The translations under genes and the position numbers were made by a program. Of a stretch of DNA of 7,649 bases, positions 1-6,801 are shown in pieces. Origin of the DNA: Acidimicrobiales bacterium (GTDB taxonomy: Bacteria > Actinomycetota > Acidimicrobiia > Acidimicrobiales > Poriferisodalaceae); the NCBI GenBank assembly GCA_020439485.1, contig JAGQSP010000268.1, positions 1-7,649 on the forward strand, read 5' to 3'. How positions within the stretch are numbered: the first letter of the stretch is position 1; each line of letters opens with the position of its first letter. The notes below the pieces were generated by a model. It was not told the DNA's origin. It searched no databases and saw nothing but the letters and a program-made list of their open reading frames with translations.

Positions 1-26
1 GCGGCCAACCCTTAGGGAGTTGCACG

Positions 27-62
27 ATGATCGGCCGACTAGTCTCGCCGTGTGGCCGATAG
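27..62 (+). other. Possible 11-codon leader ORF ahead of the MarR gene
   Basis: An ATG at 27 opens a short frame encoding MIGRLVSPCGR and ending at TAG 60-62. It has a better ribosome binding site than the MarR gene itself: AGGGAG at 14-19, seven bases before the ATG. The frame overlaps the GTG start of the MarR gene at 52 by 11 bases in a different reading frame, so ribosomes ending here could re-initiate on it. The alternative is that this ATG is the true MarR start and one base is missing or extra between 27 and 62. Too short to support as a protein on composition; this rests on the Shine-Dalgarno match and position only. Confidence 0.25.
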
Positions 63-579
63 CGACGACCCGGTGGAACAAGACATTGGCGCGTCGCCAT
101 TGCTGGCCGCGGAGAGGCTGGTTCTCAGCCGCCTGCAGGCAGGCCAGTTCGACCTCGACGCACTGCACGCGATCTCCAACATCTATCGGGCTGCCGCCGG
201 GGTGCGTCGCCGTGCCGAGCGCGAGGTGCTGGCTGATCACCAGCTGTCGTGGGGCGGATTCACGATCTTGTGGGTCTTGTGGGTTTGGGGCGAAAAGGAG
301 ACCGCCGACCTGGCAGCCGAGTGCGACCTGGCCAAGGGAACCCTGACGGGCATGCTCAACACCCTCGAGCGCCAGGGTTTCGTGCAGCGCTCGCGTCTCG
401 ACACCGACCGTCGTCGGGTGTCTGTGGTGCTGACCGACGCCGGTCGAGCCACCATCGAGCAGACCTATCCGGCGTTCAACGACTTCGAGGCCAAGATGCT
501 GGTGGGGCTCGACGCCGACGATCAGAGAGAGCTGGCCCGCCTGTTGCGCGTGGTCACAAACAACGCCAACTCCGACTGA
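52..579 (+). CDS. MarR-family winged helix-turn-helix transcriptional regulator
   Basis: A 175-residue cytoplasmic DNA-binding protein, close to the usual 140-180 residues for MarR regulators, which act as dimers on palindromic operators and often release DNA on binding a small ligand. An N-terminal dimerisation segment (about 18-60) leads into a winged helix. A Trp-rich helix (FTILWVLWVWGEKE, 70-83) is followed by the presumed recognition helix (about 94-111, AKGTLTGMLNTLERQGFV). The wing carries the family's hallmark, DTDRRRVSVVLTDAGR at 117-132. The GTG at 52 is the first possible start, because the same frame has stops at 13, 28 and 40; no good ribosome binding site sits directly before it. 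The gene converges on the GS-like gene with a 22-bp gap. It may control the neighbouring transporter operon, but that is inferred from proximity only; the ligand is unknown. Confidence 0.9.
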   Translation: MADSDDPVEQDIGASPLLAAERLVLSRLQAGQFDLDALHAISNIYRAAAGVRRRAEREVLADHQLSWGGFTILWVLWVWGEKETADLAAECDLAKGTLTGMLNTLERQGFVQRSRLDTDRRRVSVVLTDAGRATIEQTYPAFNDFEAKMLVGLDADDQRELARLLRVVTNNANSD

Positions 580-582
580 ACT

Positions 583-597
583 CTGGCAATGTGCCAG
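583..597. terminator. Small dyad in the convergent gap, possible bidirectional terminator
   Basis: CTGGCA, a three-base loop ATG, then TGCCAG form a perfect 6-bp stem inside the 22-bp gap between the ends of the MarR gene (579) and the GS-like gene (602). The position suits a terminator shared by two converging transcripts. There is no T-run on either side, so it is not a classical intrinsic terminator, and the stem is short. Confidence 0.3.
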
Positions 598-601
598 CCG
601 C

Positions 602-1945
602 TCAGCAGTGCTCGGCGTAGCGGGCGCGGTCCCAGTCGTTGACGTCGTCCTCGTCGGGCGAGTTGTCGGCGGCCAGGGCGATCTCGTGTTCGGCGATGCA
701 CGCGTAGACGGTCGAGAACTCCTCGCCCAACCGCCCCGCCAGCTGGCTGCCGACGAAGGCGTCAACACAAGAGCGCAGGTCGGCGGGAAGCGCAACGCAG
801 TCGCCGGGGTTGGTGTACATGTCGCCCTCGCTCATGGCCGGTGGCTGCAGCGAGCGCTCGACGCCGTCGGTGCCGGCCGCGATGATTCCGGCGATAACCA
901 CGTATGGGTTGGCGTCGGCGCCGGCCGAGCGGAACTCGACCCTATTGGCCCGCGAGCCCGCTTCGCAGATGCTTCGGCACATGACCGTTCGATTGTCGAG
1001 GCCCCAGTTGATGTGCGTAGGAGCAAATGTGTAGGGCCGGATGCGCTTGGGGCCGTTGGCCGTGGGTGCGCCGAGCAGGGTCATCGCCTCGGCGTGTTCG
1101 ATGAGCCCGGCGATCCAGTTGGACATCAGCTGGTTGGGGGTGCCGTCAGAGTCGGCGAACGCGTTGGCGCCTGCAGACAGGAGGCTGGTGTGGACGTGCA
1201 TGCCAGAGCCCGACTGGTCGGCCCAGGGCTTTGGCATGAACGTGGCACGCAACCCGTTCTGGACGGCCACCTGCTTGACGATGCTCTTGAACAGCACGGT
1301 GTTGTCGGCGCAGGTCATCGCGTCGGCATGGCCGATGTTGATCTCGAACTGCCCGGGGCCGTACTCGGCATTGGATGACTCGACCTCGAGACCGGCTCCG
1401 GCCAAGGCCCGCCGCATGGCCTCCAGCACTTCCTCGACCTCCAGCGCATCGGTGAGCGACGAATACTGGATGTGGCTCTGGATCGGGGTCCAGTCGGGAT
1501 GGCAGAGGTAGAACTCGAGTTCGGTGGCGACGACCGGGTCGAGGCCCGCTTCGCGGCACCGTTCGATCTGGTTCGCCAGCACGTTGCGTGGAGCCAGGGG
1601 GTGGCGGTGGCCGTGCATGTCGTAGGTATCGGCGAACACGATCGCGTACCCGGGGCGGTGGGTCAGCAGCCGGCCGGTCGTCATGTCTGGCTTCAGGTTG
1701 CAGTCGAGGAAACCCGAGTCCATGTTCACGTAGGGGTTGTCGGGCAGGTCGTTCTGCATGTCGAATACGAACATCGCGTCGGCGATGTTGACGCCGTTCT
1801 CGACCGTGTGGGCGAAGAACCGATCAACCGGCACACGCTTGCCACGCAGGTGGCCTTGCGTGTCGGGCGCGGCCACCTCAACCGTGTGCACGCCGGCTTC
1901 GCGGCAGCGGGCGTGAAACGACTCGGCGCTCATGGTCTCGTTCAT
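602..1945 (-). CDS. Glutamine synthetase family protein, probable gamma-glutamyl-amine ligase type
   Basis: A 447-residue cytoplasmic ATP-dependent ligase of the GS fold, a normal length for the PuuA/GS-like branch. Visible GS landmarks: the beta-grasp N-terminus (about 20-106, with TQGHLRGKRVP), metal ligands in ELEF (E142, E144), EYGPGQFE (E194, E201), the SGSGMHVH strand (245-252, H250), the glutamate/phosphate-binding stretch PKRIRP followed by INWGLDNR, and EFRSAGADANPY. The WG.DNR and GADANPY forms are typical of gamma-glutamylputrescine synthetase and related enzymes. The DGSS segment that carries the ammonium-binding Asp in GlnA is not recognisable (the N-domain reads VFDMQND), nor is the adenylylation motif NLYDLP. 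I infer that glutamate is joined to an amine rather than ammonia; the substrate is unknown. Start: ATG 1945, with GGGGGAA seven bases upstream, favoured over the ATG four codons in. It is the last gene of the operon, 25 bp after livM-livG. A diverged assimilatory GS cannot be excluded. Confidence 0.88.
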   Translation of the reverse strand: MNETMSAESFHARCREAGVHTVEVAAPDTQGHLRGKRVPVDRFFAHTVENGVNIADAMFVFDMQNDLPDNPYVNMDSGFLDCNLKPDMTTGRLLTHRPGYAIVFADTYDMHGHRHPLAPRNVLANQIERCREAGLDPVVATELEFYLCHPDWTPIQSHIQYSSLTDALEVEEVLEAMRRALAGAGLEVESSNAEYGPGQFEINIGHADAMTCADNTVLFKSIVKQVAVQNGLRATFMPKPWADQSGSGMHVHTSLLSAGANAFADSDGTPNQLMSNWIAGLIEHAEAMTLLGAPTANGPKRIRPYTFAPTHINWGLDNRTVMCRSICEAGSRANRVEFRSAGADANPYVVIAGIIAAGTDGVERSLQPPAMSEGDMYTNPGDCVALPADLRSCVDAFVGSQLAGRLGEEFSTVYACIAEHEIALAADNSPDEDDVNDWDRARYAEHC

Positions 1946-1970
1946 GTGCAGCTTCCCCCTGGGATGTCTG

Positions 1971-3845
1971 TCAACTCTGGTTGGTGGCCGACGAGCCCAG
2001 GTAGGCAGCCTGAACCGCCGGGTGGGCCTGTATCTCGGCCGGTGTTCCGACAGCGATCACCGACCCCTGATCGAGACAGTAGATGCGGTCGCAAATGCCG
2101 GTGATGAAGTTGAGGTCGTGGTCGATGACGATCACACCTGCGCCTACCAGGGCCGCCATGTTGCGGACCTGATCGATCATCGACACCGATTCGGCGTCGC
2201 TCATTCCCGATGTCGGCTCGTCGAGCAACAGGAAGGTCGGGGCCATGCCGGCGGCTCGGGCCAGCTCGAGGCGCCGAGAGTTGCCATAGTCGAGTTCGCT
2301 GGCCCTGCGATTGCGGTGCTCGGAGATGCCGGCCGCCTCGATCAGTTGATCCACCGACGGAATCTCGTGCCCAGAGCGATGACGCTTGGCAACCAGCGTG
2401 CTGATCTCGACGTTCTCTTCGACGGTCAACGACGAGAACAGCCTGAGGTTCTGGAACGTGCGCACGAGGCCTTTTCGCGAGATCTCGTACGACGGCGCGT
2501 GGGTGAGGTCTTCTGCACCCAACGCAACGCGTCCCGAGGTGGGCTCGACCAGACCTGTGATGACGTTCACCAGGGTGGTCTTGCCGGCGCCGTTGGGCCC
2601 GATTATCCCAACGATCTCGTTGTTGGCGGCAGCCAGGTCGGCGCCGTCGAGTGCCCGGAAGCCGCCGAATGCAACCGCCACCGAGGTGGCGGTGAGGGTC
2701 TGCGGCTCGATCGCCTGCGGTGCCGCCGGAGCCGAAGACTCGGCTTGGGCGTCGGCGGGTTTGCGCCTGGTGAAACGCGAATGAAGCCAGCGGTCGAGTT
2801 CCCAGTCTCCCAGCAAGCCCGCCGGGCGCCAGATCATGAAGCCCAGCATCGACAGGCCTAGGAACACCGTCTGCAGGTTCTCGCGGAACACCCAATCGAG
2901 CGGTGCACCGTCGAGGCCGATGCCGAACACCTCGAAGCCGTCTTGGCCCAGCCGCCGTGCGAGTTCGCGACCCGCCGTCATCACCGCCACACCAACCACT
3001 GCGCCCGTGACGCCGTTGCGGCCGCCGACGATCAACATCACGAGGGTCAGCAGTGTGTAGCTGAAGAAGAAGCGGTCGGGCAGGATCGAGCCGGTCTCGT
3101 ACACGGCCAGGCTTGCGCCCACGCTGACCACAGCCACCGATAAGAGCAGGCCGATCATCTGCTGTATCAGTGGGTTGACGCCCATGGCCCGGGCTGCCAG
3201 GTCGTCTTCGCGGGCAGCTTGAGCCAGGCGGCCTGCGCGGCTCTGGGCGAACAGCCTTGCCGCTATCAGGCTGACCAACAAGGCCAGGTAGATGGGTATG
3301 CGGCTGTCGAGATCGCCGCCGATCTTGAACGACAGGCCAGCGCGATCGCCCCCGGTGAGTTCGGGCCAGTTGCGGGCGACGTTGTGTGTGACGAACAGCA
3401 GCGCCAGGGTGATGACGGTTGCCGAAACTGCACCCGACTCGGCGCCAGAACGCGCCAGGCCTATGCCGACGATGAAGGCCACGACCACAGCCACGACGAT
3501 CGCCAAAGCCATGGCTGCCCACGGGCTCATGCTCACATCGGCCAGGCCGAACGGTGCATCGGGAATGCGCTTGGCCTTCTCCTCGGGGCTTATGGCAAAG
3601 ACCGCAAACGCATAGCCGGCGATGGCGCCGAAGCCGATGTGGCCGAACGACATGATGCCGGTGTTGCCGATGTAGATCTGTATGCCGACGACGACGATGG
3701 CGTCGATGAGCATGGTCGTCATCAGCCGCTCGGCCGAGCCGCTCATGAACGACTGATAGGTCAGCGCACCCAGCACCAGGAAGGCGAACAGGATCACCGC
3801 ACCCATTACTGGGAAAGCGACGTCTCGTTTCAGGTCGGGAAACAT
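1971..3845 (-). CDS. livM-livG: Fused branched-chain-type ABC permease and ATPase (LivM-LivG)
   Basis: A 624-residue inner-membrane protein joining the second permease and first ATPase of a hydrophobic amino acid (HAAT) importer, which are separate in E. coli. Residues 1 to about 355 are LivM-like: several hydrophobic helices, the conserved GNTGIMSFGHIGFGAIAGY at 60-78, and VGGRNGVTGAVVG near the end. An Ala/Pro/Glu-rich linker (about 359-383) follows. The ATPase part has Walker A GPNGAGKT (416-423), the LivG-style signature LDYGNSRRLELARA (from 518), Walker B FLLLDEP (538-544, D542, E543), and the switch His in VIVIDHD (H576). All catalytic residues are intact. The ATG at 3845 shares one base with the livH stop (TGATG) and has GAGGG just upstream, indicating translational coupling. 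The open frame runs further upstream to 4562, but that part is antisense-frame shadow of livH. No stop or well-placed internal start lies at the junction, so one polypeptide is expected. Confidence 0.93.
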   Translation of the reverse strand: MFPDLKRDVAFPVMGAVILFAFLVLGALTYQSFMSGSAERLMTTMLIDAIVVVGIQIYIGNTGIMSFGHIGFGAIAGYAFAVFAISPEEKAKRIPDAPFGLADVSMSPWAAMALAIVVAVVVAFIVGIGLARSGAESGAVSATVITLALLFVTHNVARNWPELTGGDRAGLSFKIGGDLDSRIPIYLALLVSLIAARLFAQSRAGRLAQAAREDDLAARAMGVNPLIQQMIGLLLSVAVVSVGASLAVYETGSILPDRFFFSYTLLTLVMLIVGGRNGVTGAVVGVAVMTAGRELARRLGQDGFEVFGIGLDGAPLDWVFRENLQTVFLGLSMLGFMIWRPAGLLGDWELDRWLHSRFTRRKPADAQAESSAPAAPQAIEPQTLTATSVAVAFGGFRALDGADLAAANNEIVGIIGPNGAGKTTLVNVITGLVEPTSGRVALGAEDLTHAPSYEISRKGLVRTFQNLRLFSSLTVEENVEISTLVAKRHRSGHEIPSVDQLIEAAGISEHRNRRASELDYGNSRRLELARAAGMAPTFLLLDEPTSGMSDAESVSMIDQVRNMAALVGAGVIVIDHDLNFITGICDRIYCLDQGSVIAVGTPAEIQAHPAVQAAYLGSSATNQS

Positions 3846-4732
3846 CAGACCCTCGCGGCGTGCGACACCGAGATGATGCCTTGGGGTCGGAATATGAACA
3901 GCAGAGCTATGAGGAGGAACACGAAGCCCTCGGTCAGGCTGGCGATGCCGTCGGGCAAACGCGACCGCAACAGAACCTCGGCCAGCCCCAGTGCCAGCCC
4001 ACCTATCACCGCGCCCCTGAGACTGCCGAGCCCGCCGATGAGCGCGGCCAGCACACCCTTCAGCATCGGGTCGATACCGGCGGTGGGTGTGGTGCTGCCG
4101 GCCCTCATGAGCCAGAAGACGCCGGCGATTCCGGCGAGCAGGCCAGACAGAGCAAATGCACCCCGGATGACCGAGTTCGACTTCACACCCATCAGCCGGG
4201 CCGTGTCGAAGTCGGCGGCCGCGGCGCGCAGGGCCAGGCCGAACATCGTGCGTTGCAGCAACAGCGTGGTTCCGACCAGGGTCAAGATGGTCACCACGAT
4301 CACGACCGTGTCGAACACCTCGATGTTGAGCGAACCGACCGAGTAGGTGTTGGTCACCCAACCGGGGCGTTCGAAGGTCTTCACCGAGGCCGACACGTAC
4401 ATCAAGAAGATGGCCGACACCACGAAGTGCACGCCAAACGATGTCAACAGCAAGGTGAAATCGGACCCGCCTCGCACCCGGCTGAAGGCAACCCATTCGA
4501 TGGCCAGGGCGGTGAGGATCGACACGACGATGATCAGCGGCACCGCCAGGTACCACGACCAACCCTGTTGAAACACGGCATAGCTGGCGTATCCGGCGAC
4601 GGTTATGAGCTCTCCGTGTGCGAAGTTGAGCAGGTGCATGACGCCGAAGATCACGGCTACACCGAGGGCCAAGAGGGCGTAGATGCTTCCCCTGCCTAGG
4701 CCGTCGATCAGGTTCTGGGTGAGCTCTACCAT
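3845..4732 (-). CDS. livH: Branched-chain-type ABC transporter permease LivH
   Basis: A 295-residue integral membrane protein, the usual LivH length, that pairs with the LivM half of the downstream fusion to form the translocation path. It is largely hydrophobic, with roughly eight predicted membrane segments. Family motifs are present: GSIYALLALGVAVIFGVMHLLNFAHGEL near the N-terminus (NFAHGEL at 36-42) and IGGLGSLRGA at 232-241, followed by IGGLALGLAEVLL. The ATG at 4732 is placed just before the conserved N-terminal helix. Its ribosome binding site is weak, because the preceding bases (AATCCCCAA) are not purine-rich, so translation may depend on ribosomes arriving from livF, whose stop lies 36 bp upstream. 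HAAT permeases carry branched-chain amino acids, amides, urea or other small neutral compounds; the substrate cannot be assigned here. Confidence 0.93.
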   Translation of the reverse strand: MVELTQNLIDGLGRGSIYALLALGVAVIFGVMHLLNFAHGELITVAGYASYAVFQQGWSWYLAVPLIIVVSILTALAIEWVAFSRVRGGSDFTLLLTSFGVHFVVSAIFLMYVSASVKTFERPGWVTNTYSVGSLNIEVFDTVVIVVTILTLVGTTLLLQRTMFGLALRAAAADFDTARLMGVKSNSVIRGAFALSGLLAGIAGVFWLMRAGSTTPTAGIDPMLKGVLAALIGGLGSLRGAVIGGLALGLAEVLLRSRLPDGIASLTEGFVFLLIALLFIFRPQGIISVSHAARV

Positions 4733-4768
4733 TTGGGGATTCAGGCCTGTCTGGCTTTGAGTTTCTGG

Positions 4769-5470
4769 TCAGGACCCGACGAAGGTGTCGAACAGGTCTT
4801 CTCGTTCACGCAGCTCGGCACCGGTGCCCTCGGCGGCCACCTCGCCGCTGCGCAGAACGTATGCACGGTCGGCCACCTGAAGCATGCGGGTGGCATTCTG
4901 CTCTACCACCAGCAGGGTGCGGCCCTGTGCCCGCAGCGATTCGATCAGCTCGAAGACCACATCGACCAGCACCGGTGCCAACCCCAGGGATGGTTCGTCC
5001 ATCATCAACAGCCTGGGTTTGGACATCAAGGCTCTGGCGATGGCCAGTTGCTGGGCTTCGCCACCAGACAGGTACCCGGCCGAGGTGGTCCACTTGGCTC
5101 TCAGCACAGGGAACTGTTCGGCCATCTCGTCGAGCAGGGCCGAACGCTCTTTGGCGTTGACGGTTGCCCCGCCGATCTTCAGGTTCTCCTCGACCGTGAG
5201 GTCGACGAAGATTCGTCGGTGCTCGGGTACCAGTGCCAGTCCCGAGCGCAGCAGTGATTCGGGTGCCGCGCCTGTGATGTCGGCGCCGTCGAGCCTGACC
5301 AAGCCCGCGCTGGGCGAGAGCAGGCCGGCGACGGTGTTCAGCAGGGTGGTCTTGCCGGCACCGTTGGGTCCGATGAGGCCGACGACCTCACCGGACCCAA
5401 CGCGCAGGCTTACTTCGCGCAGTGCCGAGATGGCTCCGTATTTGGTTGTGAGCCCCGACACTTCGAGCAT
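4769..5470 (-). CDS. livF: Branched-chain-type ABC transporter ATP-binding protein LivF
   Basis: A 233-residue cytoplasmic ATPase, typical LivF size, expected to pair with the LivG half of the fusion as the second nucleotide-binding subunit. It shows Walker A GPNGAGKT (34-41), the Q-loop region with VPEHRRIF (81-88), the LivF-type VEENL (93-97), signature LSGGEAQQLAIARAL (134-148), and Walker B LLMMDEPSLGLAP (154-166; D158, E159). The switch position reads VVEQN (188-192), with Gln in place of His, as is usual for LivF, so this is not a defect. The ATG at 5470 lies five bases after the livK stop with no clear Shine-Dalgarno of its own, which suggests coupling to livK translation. LivF sits between the binding protein and the permeases here, unlike the E. 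coli order, where it is last. Confidence 0.94.
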   Translation of the reverse strand: MLEVSGLTTKYGAISALREVSLRVGSGEVVGLIGPNGAGKTTLLNTVAGLLSPSAGLVRLDGADITGAAPESLLRSGLALVPEHRRIFVDLTVEENLKIGGATVNAKERSALLDEMAEQFPVLRAKWTTSAGYLSGGEAQQLAIARALMSKPRLLMMDEPSLGLAPVLVDVVFELIESLRAQGRTLLVVEQNATRMLQVADRAYVLRSGEVAAEGTGAELREREDLFDTFVGS

Positions 5471-5475
5471 TTGTG

Positions 5476-6738
5476 TCAGCCGATCGTGGCGACGAGGGTG
5501 TCGACACCGTCGACGATGCGGTTGATCGGCACGGCCTTGGGCGGGATGCCGTTGGTGCCTGCGTAGGTGATCTCGCCGGACAGACCCTGGAAGCCCGAGA
5601 TCTGCTTGACGGCCTCACCGATGCCAACCGGGTCGTCGCAGCCACAGTCGAGCATGCCCTGGATGCCCAGGAACAACGAGTCGACGTAGAGAGCCATGAA
5701 CCCACGGCTCTCGAGCGCTTCGCCGTTGGCCGCCTCGTAGTCGGCCAGCAGGGTGTCGATGCGATCGCCTGGGGTGATCGAGGTGTGCGGGGTGTGGGCG
5801 ATGCCCTCGTTGTTGGCCTCGAACTGGATGCCGGTGGCGTCCATGGCGTCGGTGCCGATGTAGGTGAGGCCGTCGAGGCCCTGGCCCTCGAGCTGGCCAC
5901 GAAGTGCCGTCACCTGGAATGCGAGGGCGGCCGAGTAGACGACCTCGTTGTTCTCGGAGATGCCAGCGATCTCGTTCACCTGGCTGGAGAAGTCGGTGTC
6001 GGCGCCCCAGATGTAGGTCTGGGTGCTGACGACCTCGCCGCCGAGTTCGGTGAACTTGGCTGCGAATGCGTCTGGGTTGACACCGGTGTAGGGGATGCCT
6101 GCGCCTTCGGTGAACAGGATCGCCCTGGTGATGCCCTGGTCGTAGGCCCACTGGGCGGCAGCTTCGGCCTGGCCGTAGTCGTCGAAGGTGACCAGGTACG
6201 AGTTGATGCTGGCATCGGCCAGGGTCGGCTCGGTCGATGCGGCCACGAACAGCGGAACCTCGCCGCCGGTGGTCTGCAGGATCGGCAGGGCGAAGTCGGC
6301 GAACGGCGGGCCGATCAGGAACTGGGCGCCCCAGTCGAGCAGCTCTTGGGTCGCAAGGGCGGCGTCGTCACCGACCTCGCGCACCTCGACCTCGACCGGA
6401 CGGCCGTCGATGCCACCTGCGCAGTTGATCTTCTCGGCTACGAAGGGGACCAGCTTCGAGCCCGGGATGTCGACGAAGCCGACGACGTCCGAGAAGTCCA
6501 TGGCCATGCCGGCCTTGATCGGCTCACCGGTGGGAGCCTCGGCGCAGTTGTCGAGGTCGGCCGCCAGGATGGCGTCGATGTCGAGGCCTGCCATCGACTC
6601 GCCACCCGAGCCGCCCGAGGCCTCGGTGGTGTCAGAAGATGCTTCGGTGGTGTCGGACGAATCGGTGTCGCTGTCGCCGCAAGCGGCGGCGAAAATCGCC
6701 AGTACCGCCAACAGCGCAAACAAGAGCTTGCGGTTCAT
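5476..6738 (-). CDS. livK: LivK-type substrate-binding lipoprotein of an ABC importer
   Basis: A 420-residue extracytoplasmic binding protein (periplasmic-binding fold type I, leucine/amide class) that captures the substrate and delivers it to LivH/LivM. The N-terminus is a lipoprotein signal: Arg-Lys, a hydrophobic core, then the lipobox AAAC with Cys20 as the lipidated residue. A low-complexity acidic Ser/Thr linker (about 21-48) tethers the domain to the membrane. The fold is shown by GEPIKAGMAMDFSDVVGF, EKINCAGGIDGRPVEVEVREVGDDA (103 onward), VPLFVAAST, and YIGTDAMDATG. Four cysteines remain in the mature domain (65, 106, 365, 367), which could form disulfides outside the cell. ATG 6738 is supported by AAGGAGGG nine bases upstream. 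It is first in the operon, as expected for the most highly expressed component. The ligand pocket cannot be read well enough to name a substrate; leucine/isoleucine/valine, amides and amines all remain possible. Confidence 0.93.
   Translation of the reverse strand: MNRKLLFALLAVLAIFAAACGDSDTDSSDTTEASSDTTEASGGSGGESMAGLDIDAILAADLDNCAEAPTGEPIKAGMAMDFSDVVGFVDIPGSKLVPFVAEKINCAGGIDGRPVEVEVREVGDDAALATQELLDWGAQFLIGPPFADFALPILQTTGGEVPLFVAASTEPTLADASINSYLVTFDDYGQAEAAAQWAYDQGITRAILFTEGAGIPYTGVNPDAFAAKFTELGGEVVSTQTYIWGADTDFSSQVNEIAGISENNEVVYSAALAFQVTALRGQLEGQGLDGLTYIGTDAMDATGIQFEANNEGIAHTPHTSITPGDRIDTLLADYEAANGEALESRGFMALYVDSLFLGIQGMLDCGCDDPVGIGEAVKQISGFQGLSGEITYAGTNGIPPKAVPINRIVDGVDTLVATIG
6619..6660 (-). 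repeat. Two tandem 21-bp units encoding SSDTTEA in the LivK linker
   Basis: Residues 27-33 and 34-40 of the lipoprotein are the same heptapeptide, SSDTTEA. The two 21-bp coding units differ at four bases, so this is an aged tandem duplication or a composition-driven repeat in the flexible linker just after the lipid-bearing Cys20. It probably only sets tether length. Confidence 0.75.
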
Positions 6739-6747
6739 GGTGAGGGT

Positions 6748-6755
6748 CCCTCCTT
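6748..6755 (-). promoter_or_regulatory. Strong ribosome binding site of livK
   Basis: On the minus strand this reads AAGGAGGG, nearly the full anti-Shine-Dalgarno complement, with nine bases before the ATG at 6738. It is the best ribosome binding site in the operon, consistent with high binding-protein output relative to the weakly initiated livF and livH. Confidence 0.8.
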
Positions 6756-6768
6756 GATGTACCTGCGC

Positions 6769-6797
6769 AGACTAGAGAAGAGGTCGTTTGCTGGCAA
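6769..6797 (-). promoter_or_regulatory. Candidate sigma-70-type promoter for the livK operon
   Basis: Read on the minus strand, TTGCCA (6797-6792, five of six matches to TTGACA) is followed after exactly 17 bases by TAGTCT (6774-6769, the actinobacterial TANNNT pattern). Transcription would start around 6762 and give a leader of about 24 bases carrying the livK ribosome binding site. The -10 is weak, and the call rests on spacing plus position. The -35 lies inside the 18-bp palindrome. Confidence 0.45.
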
Positions 6798-6801
6798 ACG
6801 A
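6784..6801. promoter_or_regulatory. 18-bp perfect inverted repeat, candidate repressor operator
   Basis: TCGTTTGC and GCAAACGA flank a two-base centre (TG): eight perfectly paired positions per arm. After one mismatch the symmetry continues for two more bases on each side (6781-6804). Size and two-fold symmetry suit a dimeric regulator such as MarR, TetR or GntR. It covers the candidate livK -35, so a bound protein would block that promoter. Which regulator binds is not shown; the MarR protein encoded at 52-579 is the only regulator in the window. Confidence 0.6.

Noticed and set aside
1..15. Possible C-terminus of an upstream gene (A-A-N-P-stop at 13-15)
   Set aside because: Fifteen bases are too few to support a coding call; a stop by chance in one of six frames is expected.
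31..44. Two short overlapping palindromes, TCGGCCGA (31-38) and GACTAGTC (37-44), near the MarR start
   Set aside because: Eight-base palindromes are common at this GC content, they do not resemble the 18-bp site, and they lie within the possible leader ORF rather than at a recognisable promoter.
20..346. Frame from TTG 20 on the plus strand
   Set aside because: It overlaps the MarR gene in another frame, and its Arg/Ser/Thr/Cys-rich translation has no recognisable domain.
1932..2861. Plus-strand open frame of about 309 codons opposite the LivG half and linker
   Set aside because: Antisense shadow of an ATPase with every catalytic motif intact; no motif or ribosome binding site of its own.
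3219..4346. Plus-strand open frame of about 375 codons opposite livM and livH
   Set aside because: Antisense to two conserved membrane proteins; its Gln/His/Arg-rich composition has no hydrophobic core or motif.
3846..4562. Upstream extension of the livM-livG frame
   Set aside because: The extra 239 residues overlap livH in another frame and are Arg/His/Gly-rich without membrane segments. The ATG at 3845 overlapping the livH stop begins a normal LivM N-terminus.
5085..5225. LivF switch residue Gln instead of His as a possible dead ATPase
   Set aside because: The VVEQN form is normal for LivF proteins, and Walker A, signature and Walker B are intact.
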